The notes under the pieces: model-generated
What the model was told of the DNA's origin: nothing
The model's database searches: none
What the model saw: the letters and a program-made list of their open reading frames with translations, nothing else
Translations under genes and position numbers: made by a program
Shown: one piece after another, positions 1 to 7,138 of the stretch
How the letters are laid out: each line of letters opens with the position of its first letter
Position numbering within the stretch: position 1 is the first letter of the stretch
Assembly (NCBI GenBank): GCA_019155205.2
Contig: JAHNZQ020000277.1
Span: 1,084,761 to 1,099,076, forward strand
Length of the DNA stretch: 14,316 nt
Reading direction: 5' to 3'
Source: Gracilaria vermiculophylla
Lineage: Eukaryota > Rhodophyta > Florideophyceae > Gracilariales > Gracilariaceae

Positions 1-2
1 GA

Positions 3-482
3 CCCAGTTCTTTTCGGGCTCTTGGTCCGATTGTAGGAGAGGTGTTTTTGCCACTCACCTACATTCATTCCTTGAATCTTTTCATCGTTCTTTTGAATCG
101 CTGGAATTACATCCCGTCCAACCTTCATAATCATTTGTTTATCATCACTTGTGGGATTGTGGGCAACATTTCATGGCCTTCCAAACAGAATATCATACCT
201 GCAATTGGCAGCGATCCACTTCCACGTATAGCTACGAGCTCCAAGTCGAAAAGTCTCATTGAGAATGACTTCCGATGCTTCTTCTTTTGCTTTATTCTGA
301 GAGAGCTCAACTGTAACGTTTTTCTGACAAGAGTCAAAGATATTTCCGCTTCTATACTTAGCCAGAAGCTCTCTACTAAGCTCTTTAGTACTACATCGAT
401 CACCTTTCAATACTTTCACACTGAGTTTATTCATGGTACCACTCAGTAAAAGTAAAGGATCTACGGATGTAGGTCATTCCAT
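3..482 (-). pseudogene. pol: Gypsy-A aspartic protease and gag-protease linker, broken
   Basis: One minus-strand frame runs from about 482 to the window edge, interrupted by TGA at 474-476 and TGA at 168-170. The Met at 432-434 opens the longest stop-free piece (87 codons). Seen: a segment ending LKGDRCSTKEL, where the D at 399-401 sits where the active-site Asp would be expected (the usual D-S/T-G reads D-R-C here), and downstream CRYDILFGRP, the hydrophobic-hydrophobic-G motif of retropepsins. The TGA at 168-170 follows this directly, in the place where these proteases normally have Trp, and similarity continues after it (NVAHNP). Such enzymes cut the gag-pol polyprotein. With two stops it is a pseudogene. 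The family is fairly secure; the exact clade is inferred. Confidence 0.7.
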
Positions 483-546
483 GAAGATGTTCTCATCACG
501 TATCCTAATCCTGAAACTTGACTCTGCAGTTGAAATATTTAGCACA

Positions 547-694
547 TCACGTCACTCTTCTCTTCTCAAGGCCTTCACATTTTCTAGGCCTAAATCCCTT
601 CGATGAATCTAGCCAGCTTTTCGGAATCACTTATCTCTGGAATTTTGATCACAATGTTTCGAAAATCAGACAAATAGATGGTTACACTGATTTT
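547..694 (-). pseudogene. gag: Gypsy-A gag, capsid C-terminal part, broken
   Basis: Minus strand, directly left of the Copia-1 LTR. Codons from 694 down to 593 encode ...YLSDFRNIVIKIPEI... and ...SEKLARFIEG, typical of the retrotransposon gag (capsid) domain, in which a L-x-x-F-R-N/x segment and a later F-x-x-G-L segment recur. A TAG at 590-592 then interrupts; the likely continuation (FRPRKCEGLEKRR) is in another frame and ends at TGA 547-549. Gag packages element RNA into virus-like particles. The N-terminal part of the same domain lies 4 kb away at 4701-5150. Recognition is by pattern only. Confidence 0.65.
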
Positions 695-696
695 CT
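692..696. repeat. Left target-site duplication of Copia-1 (TTTCT)
   Basis: TTTCT here and CTTCT at 4701-4705 match at 4 of 5 bases and flank the element exactly where the two LTR copies stop being alike. Five bases is the usual duplication length for Ty1/copia. Deleting the element with one copy joins the two gag halves in frame, which favours this boundary over one a base to the left. Confidence 0.55.
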
Positions 697-1052
697 GATA
701 TCAATCGGCAGGGCTCTAACAATTGGCGTAGATCCACGGTAGATCGAAGGCGAGGCTGAGGTCCATCGGACAAGCCCACGCAAGAAGGCACGGCAGGCGC
801 GGAGTGCGCGGACGTACGGGTTGTTGAAGAATTACTATGGCTTTCATTTGATGACTGGGTCCTTTTTCTCACGAAATCTACGGCGCTAGATCGGATGAGC
901 ACCAATATGTACTACTAAGGTACAGTAAGTGTCTGGTACTGATTACAGCCTGATGACAGTGTCACGCAAATTTGGACGGACGAGTTGGTTTGTCCCCTGT
1001 AGGTTGCCATCGTTAAACATCGAACAGACATGCAACTTGGCCCGATGTTTCC
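697..1052 (-). repeat. Copia-1 3' LTR
   Basis: Direct repeat of 4344-4700. Two blocks are identical between the copies: 797-830 with 4444-4477 (34 nt), and 1016-1050 with 4664-4698 (35 nt); the rest shows many substitutions. Read on the minus strand the LTR should begin TGAAACATCGGGCC; here the first two bases read GG (1051-1052) rather than TG. Its end reads ...GATTGATATC at 697. It follows the RNase H end and a purine-rich tract, as a 3' LTR should. Confidence 0.85.
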
Positions 1053-1073
1053 CACTCACTGCTTTTCTCTTTT
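1053..1073 (-). promoter_or_regulatory. Polypurine tract of Copia-1
   Basis: On the minus strand this segment is rich in purines (AAAAGAGAAAAGCAGTGAG) and lies directly upstream of the 3' LTR. That is the place and composition expected of the plus-strand priming site of LTR retrotransposons. The call rests on composition and position only. Confidence 0.5.
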
Positions 1074-1091
1074 GCTGACACTTCGTGAGGC

Positions 1092-1536
1092 CTACTCACC
1101 CATCCTTTTTGCTTGGACACACAACTTGTTTGTGGCCATCGTGATACACAGAGAATGCCTCATCCAGTTGCATTGTTTCGTCAGCGCGTCTGCTATATTT
1201 TCTGCACTTGGAATCCACGCTAAGTTTCGTAGCTCGCCCTTTTCATGGCTCTCACGTAGTCCAAAGTCATCGATTTGGAGACGTTTCTCCAAAAGTTTCT
1301 GCATTCTTTGCCACGAAATTAAAGAGAGTCCTTGAGTCTATGTAGACGTCCACCTCGATAGCTCGTCCTCGTATCTCCGCGATCACATTACGAGCAGTAA
1401 ATGCATTCTCAAACCCATAAACAAGAGCATTTATCTCCGCGGCCATGACCAAACGAGTAGTTCGTTTGCAGCGAGAGCATCCATAGTGCACGAAGTTAGC
1501 GTGATTGTGTTTATGTACCATTAAAAGAACGAATCA
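1092..1536 (-). pseudogene. pol: Copia-1 RNase H domain, broken
   Basis: C-terminal end of the copia polyprotein, which degrades RNA in RNA-DNA hybrids during reverse transcription. Seen on the minus strand: HYGCSRCKRTTRLVMAAEIN (the Glu of M-A-A-E is a catalytic position), VDVYIDSRTLFNFVAKN (catalytic D in Y-I-D-S), then in a shifted frame RLQIDDFGLRE, NLAWIPSAENIADALTKQ (catalytic D in I-A-D-A-L-T-K), ending at the stop below 1092. TGA at 1534-1536 replaces a sense codon between RT and RNase H in the same frame. The frame change lies in an A4 run at 1291-1294 and fits a 1-nt gain. The ~60 bp from the end of this domain to the 3' LTR leave no room for another gene. Confidence 0.85.
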
Positions 1537-2580
1537 CAGTTGAGATTTAAGATTCGCGTTGTTGGAAGATAAAGTGTCTGTGAATGAAACTAGACGGAGA
1601 GAGTCTACGTCCAGCGGAACAAAGCGGATTCCAACATTTTTCGTAGCATGGCGAGGACTGACTATTTTCTTCAAATTTTTCATCTGCTCTCTCGATGGAG
1701 CAGTTTCACTAGTAGCAATAAGTTCAACTCCCGCAAAAATGTCCGGACGTACACAGTTCCCGATGTATTGAGCAGTGGCACGGACACTGGTAAACTCCTC
1801 AGCGATAGATGAGAGCTTGAGATTCCTAAGGTTCTCCACCTGGGTAATAGTGTACAACCCATCACATGCTCTCCAGATCTTAACTCCGCTGAACACGCCA
1901 CCTTCATTTTTCGACACTAGCTTCCTAGGCTTTGACTTGAACTAGTATAGTTCATCTTCTTTGTCGAGAGATTCTTCACAGCCGTGACCGAATGCGTCAT
2001 CTACTTTAATTGCCGTGACTCCGCGCACAATCATTCCTTCTCTTCTAAACAGCACACATGGATCCACTTTGGTTGATTTCATATTCAGTTTCTCCTGATG
2101 GTGAGTTTGGGTCGTCAAAAACCAGTGAAGGCCACTTTTTGATATACCGTAAAGTGGTTTCGATGCCAGCAATACCTCATCATCGCCGAGATCCATCTCC
2201 GGAGGGGGACAAAGAAAATTTTGGCGCTCAAGAGTTCAACAAGACTGAACGAGACTGAACGAAGGCCTGGGAGATGTCTTGAAAGTAAGAGGTGTGATCC
2301 TGAAAACAGGCTGCAAGAGAGACTGTAAATTGTCGTCCTAGTCTGTTGACTGTCAAAGCCTTACTGGAGTTAAAAGAAGCTTGCGGGTCGGAGTAGTTCT
2401 GTACAACAATACGAGACTTCTGAGTTTTCTCTTCTTCGATTATCTTGTATGCGTCGACGAACCTTGTACCGTAGATACGCTGAACTTCTGGCACAAATGA
2501 GCGCTTCATGACTTTGAATGTACCGTTCTTCAAAAGTCCATTCAGTTCCTCCTCCCAAGCCATTCTGAATAAGGGTGCTG
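1534..2580 (-). pseudogene. pol: Copia-1 reverse transcriptase, broken
   Basis: RT of the Ty1/copia type, in two frames. Upstream part (2580 to 2228): MAWEEELNGLLKNGTFK, YGTRFVDAYKI, KSRIVVQNY, then the palm motif YFQDISQAFVQS, whose D is the first catalytic Asp. Downstream part (about 2225 to 1534): CPPPEMDLGDDEVLLASKPLYGI, VDPCVLF, ITAIKVDDAFG-like segment (read GVTAIKVDDAFGHG), where V-D-D is the catalytic pair and is intact, then AQYIGNCVRPDIFAGVELI. An in-frame TAG lies at 1942-1944. The switch between the two frames coincides with a perfect 10-bp tandem duplication at 2243-2262. The order of motifs is complete, so the whole RT core is present though not translatable. Confidence 0.85.
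2243..2262. repeat. 10-bp perfect tandem duplication inside Copia-1 RT
   Basis: GACTGAACGA occurs twice in a row (2243-2252 and 2253-2262). Ten extra bases shift the frame by one, and the RT frames on either side differ by exactly that amount, so the duplication is the likely cause of the frameshift. Confidence 0.85.
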
Positions 2581-2639
2581 AATCTGTAGGGGCTGTGATC
2601 TCTCATTGCAGTTCGTATTAGCGCACTCACGAAAAAGGG

Positions 2640-2884
2640 ATTGAACGACGGGCTTCAATACGTTAGATATGAATATCTTCATCCCAGAGCGTTATTGCAC
2701 AACGACTGTCTCTCCCTCTACCCGGATAAAGGGGAATGGTCCTTCCCACCTCTCACTCTTCTTGCAAACAACATACACAGGGGATCCTGCTGGTAGCTTA
2801 CGTAGTTCTGCACTGGCCTTGACACGCTTGGGTCCGTGGTCATGCTTGAGACCAAACGCAATACGATGAGAGGCTTGTAATGGA
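2640..2884 (-). pseudogene. pol: Copia-1 integrase-RT linker, broken
   Basis: On the minus strand a single frame reads SHRIAFGLKHDHGPKRVKAS, then ELRKLPAGSPVYVVCKKS, RWEGPFPFIRVEGETVVVQ, with TAA at 2692-2694, and then ...ISNVLKPV. The W-E/T-G-P-F and V-E-G-E-T-V-V-V-Q pattern is a small beta-rich module found between integrase and RT in copia elements of this type; its role is not known to me. The frame differs from that of the RT starting near 2580, so there is a further break between 2640 and 2580. Confidence 0.7.
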
Positions 2885-3075
2885 GGTTAGCGGGGCAAAG
2901 GGAAAGTTGTGGGGATGCAAAGGACGTTCGCCAGCTCTGGCTTGGGTCTACTTGGAGGTGCCTCGAGGCCACCTTCTATAATGGCAAACATGCACCAACT
3001 CGATCAGAATGTAACCTACACTAAAATTCAGGGACAATCAATACTACCAATCATATTAAAGCATTACATAAAAGT

Positions 3076-3099
3076 GTTACCCACAATGTTACCCACAAT
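3076..3099. repeat. 12-bp perfect tandem repeat
   Basis: GTTACCCACAAT at 3076-3087 is repeated exactly at 3088-3099. Confidence 0.9.
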
Positions 3100-3122
3100 T
3101 CAATATGGCTGACAACAACAAA

Positions 3123-3154
3123 GCACAACAAGGCACAAGTGATGCACAACAAGG
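3123..3154. repeat. 11-bp direct repeat pair
   Basis: GCACAACAAGG occurs at 3123-3133 and again at 3144-3154, ten bases apart, in a CAA-rich stretch. Confidence 0.85.
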
Positions 3155-3254
3155 TATAACCGTTACGTAAACTCACGAGAGCATGACAGTGCACAAATTC
3201 ACGGATCCTGGGTGTCACCGTAATCCGATTCCATACACAAGCACCTATGTATGT

Positions 3255-3997
3255 CTATGTGTCAGGAACAGCGATGCGCTGCAACAGCAGGGACAGTAGC
3301 TCATTCCTGCTAACAGCTTGCTCCTTTTGCACGGGTCTCGTAGCTGCGTCCGTTGCACGCGCACGTCGCAGTTGTGTGTCTGCGCATCCCTTCCTGGCTG
3401 GGCGCGGCAAGGCGCCAATAACCAAGAGCATAGGGTAGAGACATTCTGGTCCGATGGTGTCATTGACACTCTCCACAGCCATCCGCAGGCATTATTCATT
3501 GGTCTCGTAGTGTGGCATCGAATCAAGAATCTTGGTGTACGCAACCCGGAGAGACGCATGGTAGCGCTCCACATGCGACATGGTAGACGGGTACTCCATG
3601 GCAGCTTCGACCAAATTGATACCGTCGGCCGTGGTGTTGGCTGCGACCTCTGCTGAGACGAAGTCCAATCCCTGATCTACGTGCAAGAAATCGTGTGAGA
3701 GTGAAAGACGCGAGAATTCCTTCCTTCAGCTCGATCGGAATTCATATTGACAGCATCGTTTGCCACAGACTCACGAATGTTTCCCACCTCGTGTCCTGGA
3801 GCTTCTTAGCCACTGAGATCTGTTCCGGAAGCAATTAATTGACTTTCTGCTCCCGCGTTAACAGTGCAAAGGACAAAGCTTTCCTGCAAAAGGCATTCAA
3901 CAAGTGCGAGAGCACGGGGAAAGAATCTTTTCCTCATGATGGGCACACCGCGAGAATGTAGAAAGGCAACCCATCGTGGAGCCAAATGTTTTGGCAT
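3255..3997 (-). pseudogene. pol: Copia-1 integrase, broken
   Basis: Integrase inserts the cDNA into the genome. On the minus strand three frames carry it in order: FVLCTVNAGAESQLIASG (about 3880-3830; the first catalytic Asp is expected in V-D-x-G, here V-N-A-G), then LQDTRWETFVSLWQTML (3810-3760), then from 3686 HVDQGLDFVSAE (second catalytic Asp in H-V-D-Q-G) and MSHVERYHASLRVAYTKI (catalytic Glu in V-E-R-Y-H). A TAA at 3492-3494 interrupts that last frame, after which it continues MAVESVNDTIGP, PARKGCADTQLRRARATDAA to 3255. A zinc-binding N-terminal part is not clear; 3997-3890 is the place for it. At least two frameshifts, two stops and a D-to-N change make it inactive. Confidence 0.8.
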
Positions 3998-4012
3998 AGC
4001 CTCAATAGTATA

Positions 4013-4077
4013 CTTTCGGCTGCATCGGTGATTTACAAAGCTTCACCGGTGAAGTGAAACGATTACAGAGCCGAAAG
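4013..4077. repeat. Palindrome inside a larger inverted repeat
   Basis: CTTCACCGGTGAAG at 4041-4054 is a perfect 14-bp palindrome. Around it CTTTCGGCT (4013-4021) and AGCCGAAAG (4069-4077) are perfect inverted arms. The whole can fold into a stem-loop with interior bulges. It lies where the gag-like ORF stops (4063) and close to the point where the rest of gag and the protease is missing. Confidence 0.75.
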
Positions 4078-4290
4078 CATACCTTCACAGTACTCCGTAA
4101 CCTCTTTGATGTAATCAGAATTTTCAGGTTCCGTACCATTCGGTGGCAGCTCTTCAGGGTCATCAGCTTCGTAGTTCACAATAGCTGTAAACTCCAGATG
4201 TGGTTCGTTAGAAGCATTCTGAATTGCGGGACCTAAATCTTCTATCGGCAGTGATTCCGGGATGTTTTGATTCGAATCGATTCCTGACAT
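4063..4290 (-). pseudogene. gag: Copia-1 gag N-terminus, truncated
   Basis: A 75-codon ORF starts at Met 4290, about 50 bp after the 5' LTR, the normal place for the gag start in copia. The product is acidic (IEDLGPAIQNASNEP, YEADDPEELPPNGTEPENSD) and shows no domain I recognise. It ends in the hairpin at 4013-4077, and integrase-like sequence starts soon after, so most of gag, the nucleocapsid zinc knuckle and the protease are absent. The gag assignment rests on position. Confidence 0.45.
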
Positions 4291-4343
4291 ATTGCGTAGC
4301 TATATATGTCCAGTGAAGGTCAAAAAGACCGATGACAGTTATA

Positions 4344-4700
4344 ACTATCAATCGGCAGTGTTCAAATCACTGGCGCAGGAGCGCGGTAATTCAAATGCGA
4401 AACTGAGGTCCAACGGATATGCTCATGCAGGAAGGCACGGCAAGCGCGGAGTGCGCGGACGTACGGGTTGTTGAAGACCTACTATGGTTTTTACTTGATG
4501 TTTGGTTCCATTTTTTTAACGAGGTCTACGGCACCAGATCGGATGAGCACCAATACGTAGTACTATGCTACGGCAGGTGTCCGGTTCTGAATACATCCTG
4601 ATAACAATGTCGGGCAAACTTAGACGCACAAATTGGTTTGTCCCCTGTAGTTTGTCATCTTTGAACATCGAACAGACATGCAACTTGGCCCGATGTTTCA
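4344..4700 (-). repeat. Copia-1 5' LTR
   Basis: Direct repeat of 697-1052; read on the minus strand it starts with the TG of TGAAACATCGGGCCAAG at 4700, the expected terminal dinucleotide. Its inner end is degraded: both copies share TATCAATCGGCAG (4346 and 699), but the last bases differ. I could not identify a convincing primer-binding site in the ~50 bp before gag. Confidence 0.85.
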
Positions 4701-4705
4701 CTTCT
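4701..4705. repeat. Right target-site duplication of Copia-1 (CTTCT)
   Basis: Partner of TTTCT at 692-696, with one mismatch. Confidence 0.55.
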
Positions 4706-5150
4706 GCTTAAGCCTACATAGTCTGTCTCGTACTCTCACAATACTTTCCCTGAGCACAAACGCGTTCTCGGAATAAATTTCAAAGGCTTATCAAGTAGGC
4801 GTAACCTTTTCTTTCAAAACCAGCGTAGTTAACCAGTTTGCAACGGTACCCCTCACATAAGCTGAATTTAAATCGTCTGCGGTACGTGCATCTATGTCAA
4901 CATCTTACCCCATTTGAACGACACGAAGATATTTCTCAACGGATTGTAACCATGCACGAACAGTCAAGGTATCGCAGCGGCCATGATACATATCAGGCTT
5001 TGATGGTTTCATAAAAGAAACATTGAACGGTTTTTCCTCTTCTCACAAATCTTTTTCTTCTTGATATCCATAGTACCCGTTAGGAAGGTCCTTTGGACTC
5101 AAGTATATCCTCTTGGCCGGAAGTGTTTCAAAATTTAATAACTCTGACAA
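4701..5150 (-). pseudogene. gag: Gypsy-A gag, N-terminal and capsid part, broken
   Basis: A single minus-strand frame from about 5150 to 4701 carries the start of a retrotransposon gag: LSPKDLPNGYYGYQEEKDL, FNVSFMKPSKPDMYHGRCD, VRAWLQSVEKYLRVVQMG, VANWLTTLVLKEK, RVRDRLCRLKQK. The Y-H-G ... W-L-x-x-V-E-x-Y-L pattern marks the retrotransposon gag domain. Stops interrupt it: TGA within the Glu-rich stretch, TAA after VVQMG, and TAA-TGA at 4788-4793, where these proteins usually have Trp-Glu. It breaks off exactly at the Copia-1 boundary and continues at 694. The true start codon is not clear. Confidence 0.7.
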
Positions 5151-5403
5151 TACTGGACACTATACAAGTAATGTTCAACTGCCTTTTCAGAATATCCCCA
5201 CTCATCTACCTAGAATCACAGGATGTGATGTAGTAATTGTAGTCTTTCACGGTGTCCTTAACTTAATATCGCAGCTACACGAGTCGACCTGGAGATATAA
5301 TGTACAGCGCGTTGAGAGAACCTAAAAAAGTCTATCTCGTCCAAGGCTTGACCATGCTATGCTCACAAGCGTTACTCGAGACCCGTGACCAGCAGGTCTG
5401 CCC
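5151..5403. other. Probable Gypsy-A 5' leader, no gene seen
   Basis: About 250 bp between the gag frame and a candidate LTR. Stops occur in all minus-strand frames; a plus-strand open stretch here has no recognisable similarity. The position would fit the untranslated leader of Gypsy-A. Confidence 0.3.
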
Positions 5404-5620
5404 TGTCTAACAGCAAACAAGTCAGAAGGGTTCAAGAGGATACTTGGCTTTCGAGCAGTTACACCTGGTCAGTAAACAGTGTTCGGTACTCTTTCCCTTT
5501 TACCTATACCAGATATCCACGAGCGAGCCACAGTACTCTGCAAGGGTGGCCCAAACACCTACCAGCCAGTAAATATAGCCCCAATACTGTGCCAACGGTT
5601 ACCTCGCTCTGCTGCCTACA
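5404..5620 (-). repeat. Candidate Gypsy-A 5' LTR
   Basis: On the minus strand this starts TGTAGGCAGC and ends CTGTTAGACA, so it has matching TGT...ACA ends, is 217 bp long and lies a leader-length upstream of gag. A TGG-initial stretch (TGGTCACGGGTCTCGAG) follows 12 bases later and might be a primer-binding site. The partner LTR would be outside the window, so the boundaries cannot be tested here. Confidence 0.25.
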
Positions 5621-6130
5621 GGTCAATCTACTTTGAACCTCTTCACACAGATTAGATGAATCAGCACAGTTGATTTAAAATACAATATCCGGTTAACACG
5701 AGACAATTTCCAGTAAAAATAGTGTCCTTTTCACAAAAAATCGGGAATTATAATCATATCAAAATATCAAAAAATCCTGATAATTCTAGAAAATTCCGCT
5801 TCAAAAAGTTCCACTTCAAGAAACTTCCACTTTTATATCAGCGGTTTTTATCTTCAATCGGGGCCGCCACATCGGCCGGAACGGTATCGATGCTACCACT
5901 GAAATGAATGGGAGGAGGTAGACGGTAGGTTGAATAAAACTTTACTTGAGTTGCCTGATGTCCATTTTAATCGAGAGCACCCCAGATTTATATTGATTTT
6001 AAAATCTCCCCATTGGAAAAATCTAGAACAGAGTTGTAAGTATTCTGGGGCAAAAAGCTGACCTGGATAGTTTCCAGAAAGTTCTAGTGACATCGATGAA
6101 CGTTCTCTCGAGGTCACGCTAAACAAATAC
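5621..6130. other. AT-rich spacer, nothing secure
   Basis: No recognisable gene. The first half is AT-rich with short repeats (5794-5835). A minus-strand ORF at 5893-6225 matches no family I know and overlaps what is probably the decayed plus-strand protease-RT linker of Gypsy-C. Confidence 0.4.
5794..5835. repeat. Imperfect short tandem repeat, ~15-16-bp unit
   Basis: Units TTCCGCTTCAAAAAG (5794-5808), TTCCACTTCAAGAAAC (5809-5824) and a partial TTCCACTTTTA (from 5825) follow one another. Confidence 0.7.
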
Positions 6131-7138
6131 ATTGTAACTTGCAACACGTTCGTCTCATCAACCGTCTGGCTGTCTTCACTTACAGCCAATTCTACAGCTC
6201 TCTCTTGGAGTCGTTTCAATTTCACTTAGAAGAAGGACGAAAAACGGGTCAACTCAGAGATAAGCCAGTGGCTATCGTCAAATAGTATTGAACTCGCGCC
6301 CGCCACCTGCTCCAAATCGTTTCTACGCTGAGCGTACCAAATAAAGACGCGGAAGGCCACAAAATTAACGTAACACCCTAAGTACACGTGCTTCGCCTAA
6401 ATTTACACCTGTCATATGCCGATTATATCCTGGAAAAACTCCAGTGTATCCTTGACGGCGTAGGATCCGTAATGGGAGCAGAGGCTACGTTCAAAACACT
6501 GGACATAATGAAGGGACACTTTCATCTCCCGACTTCGGAGAAGGTTTGGAGTTAGGTCATATTTCAAGGGAAAGGGGGGAACGTTCAATAATGAATGTTA
6601 CGTCACAGTATGCATCGAGAACATAATCATATACTCGATTAACATGATCGTCAACAGAGAACAAGTTGAGCACGTCACGGACATGCTCACGAAATGGTTC
6701 ATCTCAATCATAGTCGACCAATGTAGGTTTGAGCAGAAGTTAGTCAATTTACTGTGCTTCATAGTCTCAATGACAGATAGCAAGAAAGACGAAGCAAAAG
6801 TAAGGGCGACCACTGAGTAGGCATGCTAGCCTACAGTGAAGCAAGTTTTTAGTTACTTGGGCGCAGCAAAATATTATCAACAGCTTATCCCGCATTTCTC
6901 TCATTTCCTACAGCCTAACATCATTGCTGGAAGAAACCGAGGCTCTGTGCAATGGACTCCTGAAATGACAGACGAATTTTGTCAAATAAAAAAAAAGAAG
7001 TCCGAAGACACATCGTTTGCATACCCAAAGAACGACAAAAACATTTCTAGTCGGAACCGAGTCATTAGTGTCGGGTATAGGGTAAAATTATCTCAGAATC
7101 GCCTAGCCCATATCAAGATGATTCAGGAAATCTTCTAG
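6130..7138 (+). pseudogene. pol: Gypsy-C: Ty3/gypsy RT and start of RNase H, broken
   Basis: Plus-strand fragment of a second gypsy lineage. Motifs in order: RVNSEISQWLSSNSIE (from 6245, the usual Q/E-W-L lead-in to RT), VPNKDAEGHKINV (6324 on), YADYILEKLQ and FKTLDIMKGHFHLP (6490 on; the D after T-L carries the first catalytic Asp), then CIENIIIYS (6611-6637) where Y-x-D-D is expected, then VNREQVEHVTDML, KQVFSYLGAAKYYQQLIPHF (6839 on), QWTPEM, FAYPKND and a weak RNase H start ending VKLSQN near 7100. The stretch between HFHLP and CIEN is far too short: the central palm, including the usual F-G-L-x-N-A-P region, is missing. Frames change near 6320 and near 6575, and several stops occur. Both catalytic Asp of Y-x-D-D are replaced (E and N). 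Gag, integrase and LTRs were not found. Confidence 0.75.

Larger units (their letters stand above)
2886..3254. other. Unexplained ~370-bp segment between integrase and linker
   Basis: Copia pol similarity stops near 3254 and resumes near 2884. The sequence between has no pol-like frame, is AT-richer than its surroundings in its middle part, and carries two short direct repeats (3076-3099 and 3123-3154). On the minus strand a piece starting TGTGTATGGAATC (near 3239) and ending GTAGGTTACA (near 3009) has the TG...CA form of a small solo LTR, but no target duplication is visible. It may be a nested solo LTR or MITE, or simply a highly decayed spacer. Confidence 0.4.
697..4700 (-). mobile_element. 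Copia-1: Ty1/copia retrotransposon, ~4.0 kb, nested in Gypsy-A gag
   Basis: A full LTR-to-LTR copy on the minus strand. The LTR copies at 697-1052 and 4344-4700 are direct repeats. Between them, in minus-strand order, lie a short gag-like ORF, integrase, a linker, reverse transcriptase and RNase H. Integrase before RT is the Ty1/copia order. About 4.0 kb is short for a complete copia element: nearly all of gag and the protease is missing. Many stops and frameshifts make it inactive. The diverged LTR pair shows that the insertion is old. Confidence 0.85.
1..5620 (-). mobile_element. Gypsy-A: decayed Ty3/gypsy retrotransposon, split by Copia-1
   Basis: This element reads on the minus strand. 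Gag remnants lie on both sides of the Copia-1 insertion (547-694 and 4701-5150), followed by a retroviral-type aspartic protease (3-482) that runs off the left edge. The order gag then protease fits Ty3/gypsy; its RT and integrase would lie left of the window. The outer limit at 5620 is tentative and rests on a weak LTR candidate. The two gag parts belong together: removing Copia-1 and one copy of the flanking pentamer leaves one uninterrupted frame across the junction. Confidence 0.75.

Noticed and set aside
42..449. Plus-strand ORF of 135 codons
   Set aside because: It is the antisense of the Gypsy-A protease frame, and the protein has no recognisable feature.
3076..3154. CRISPR-like repeats
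   Set aside because: Only two copies of two unrelated short repeats, without regular spacers, in eukaryotic transposon sequence.
3245..3656. Overlapping ORFs on both strands rich in Arg, Cys and Ser
   Set aside because: They are alternative frames of the Copia-1 integrase, whose true frame shows H-V-D-Q-G and V-E-R-Y-H motifs.
5893..6225. Minus-strand ORF of 110 codons
   Set aside because: No family recognised. The opposite strand in this region flows into the lead-in of Gypsy-C RT, so it is more likely an antisense shadow; I could not settle this.
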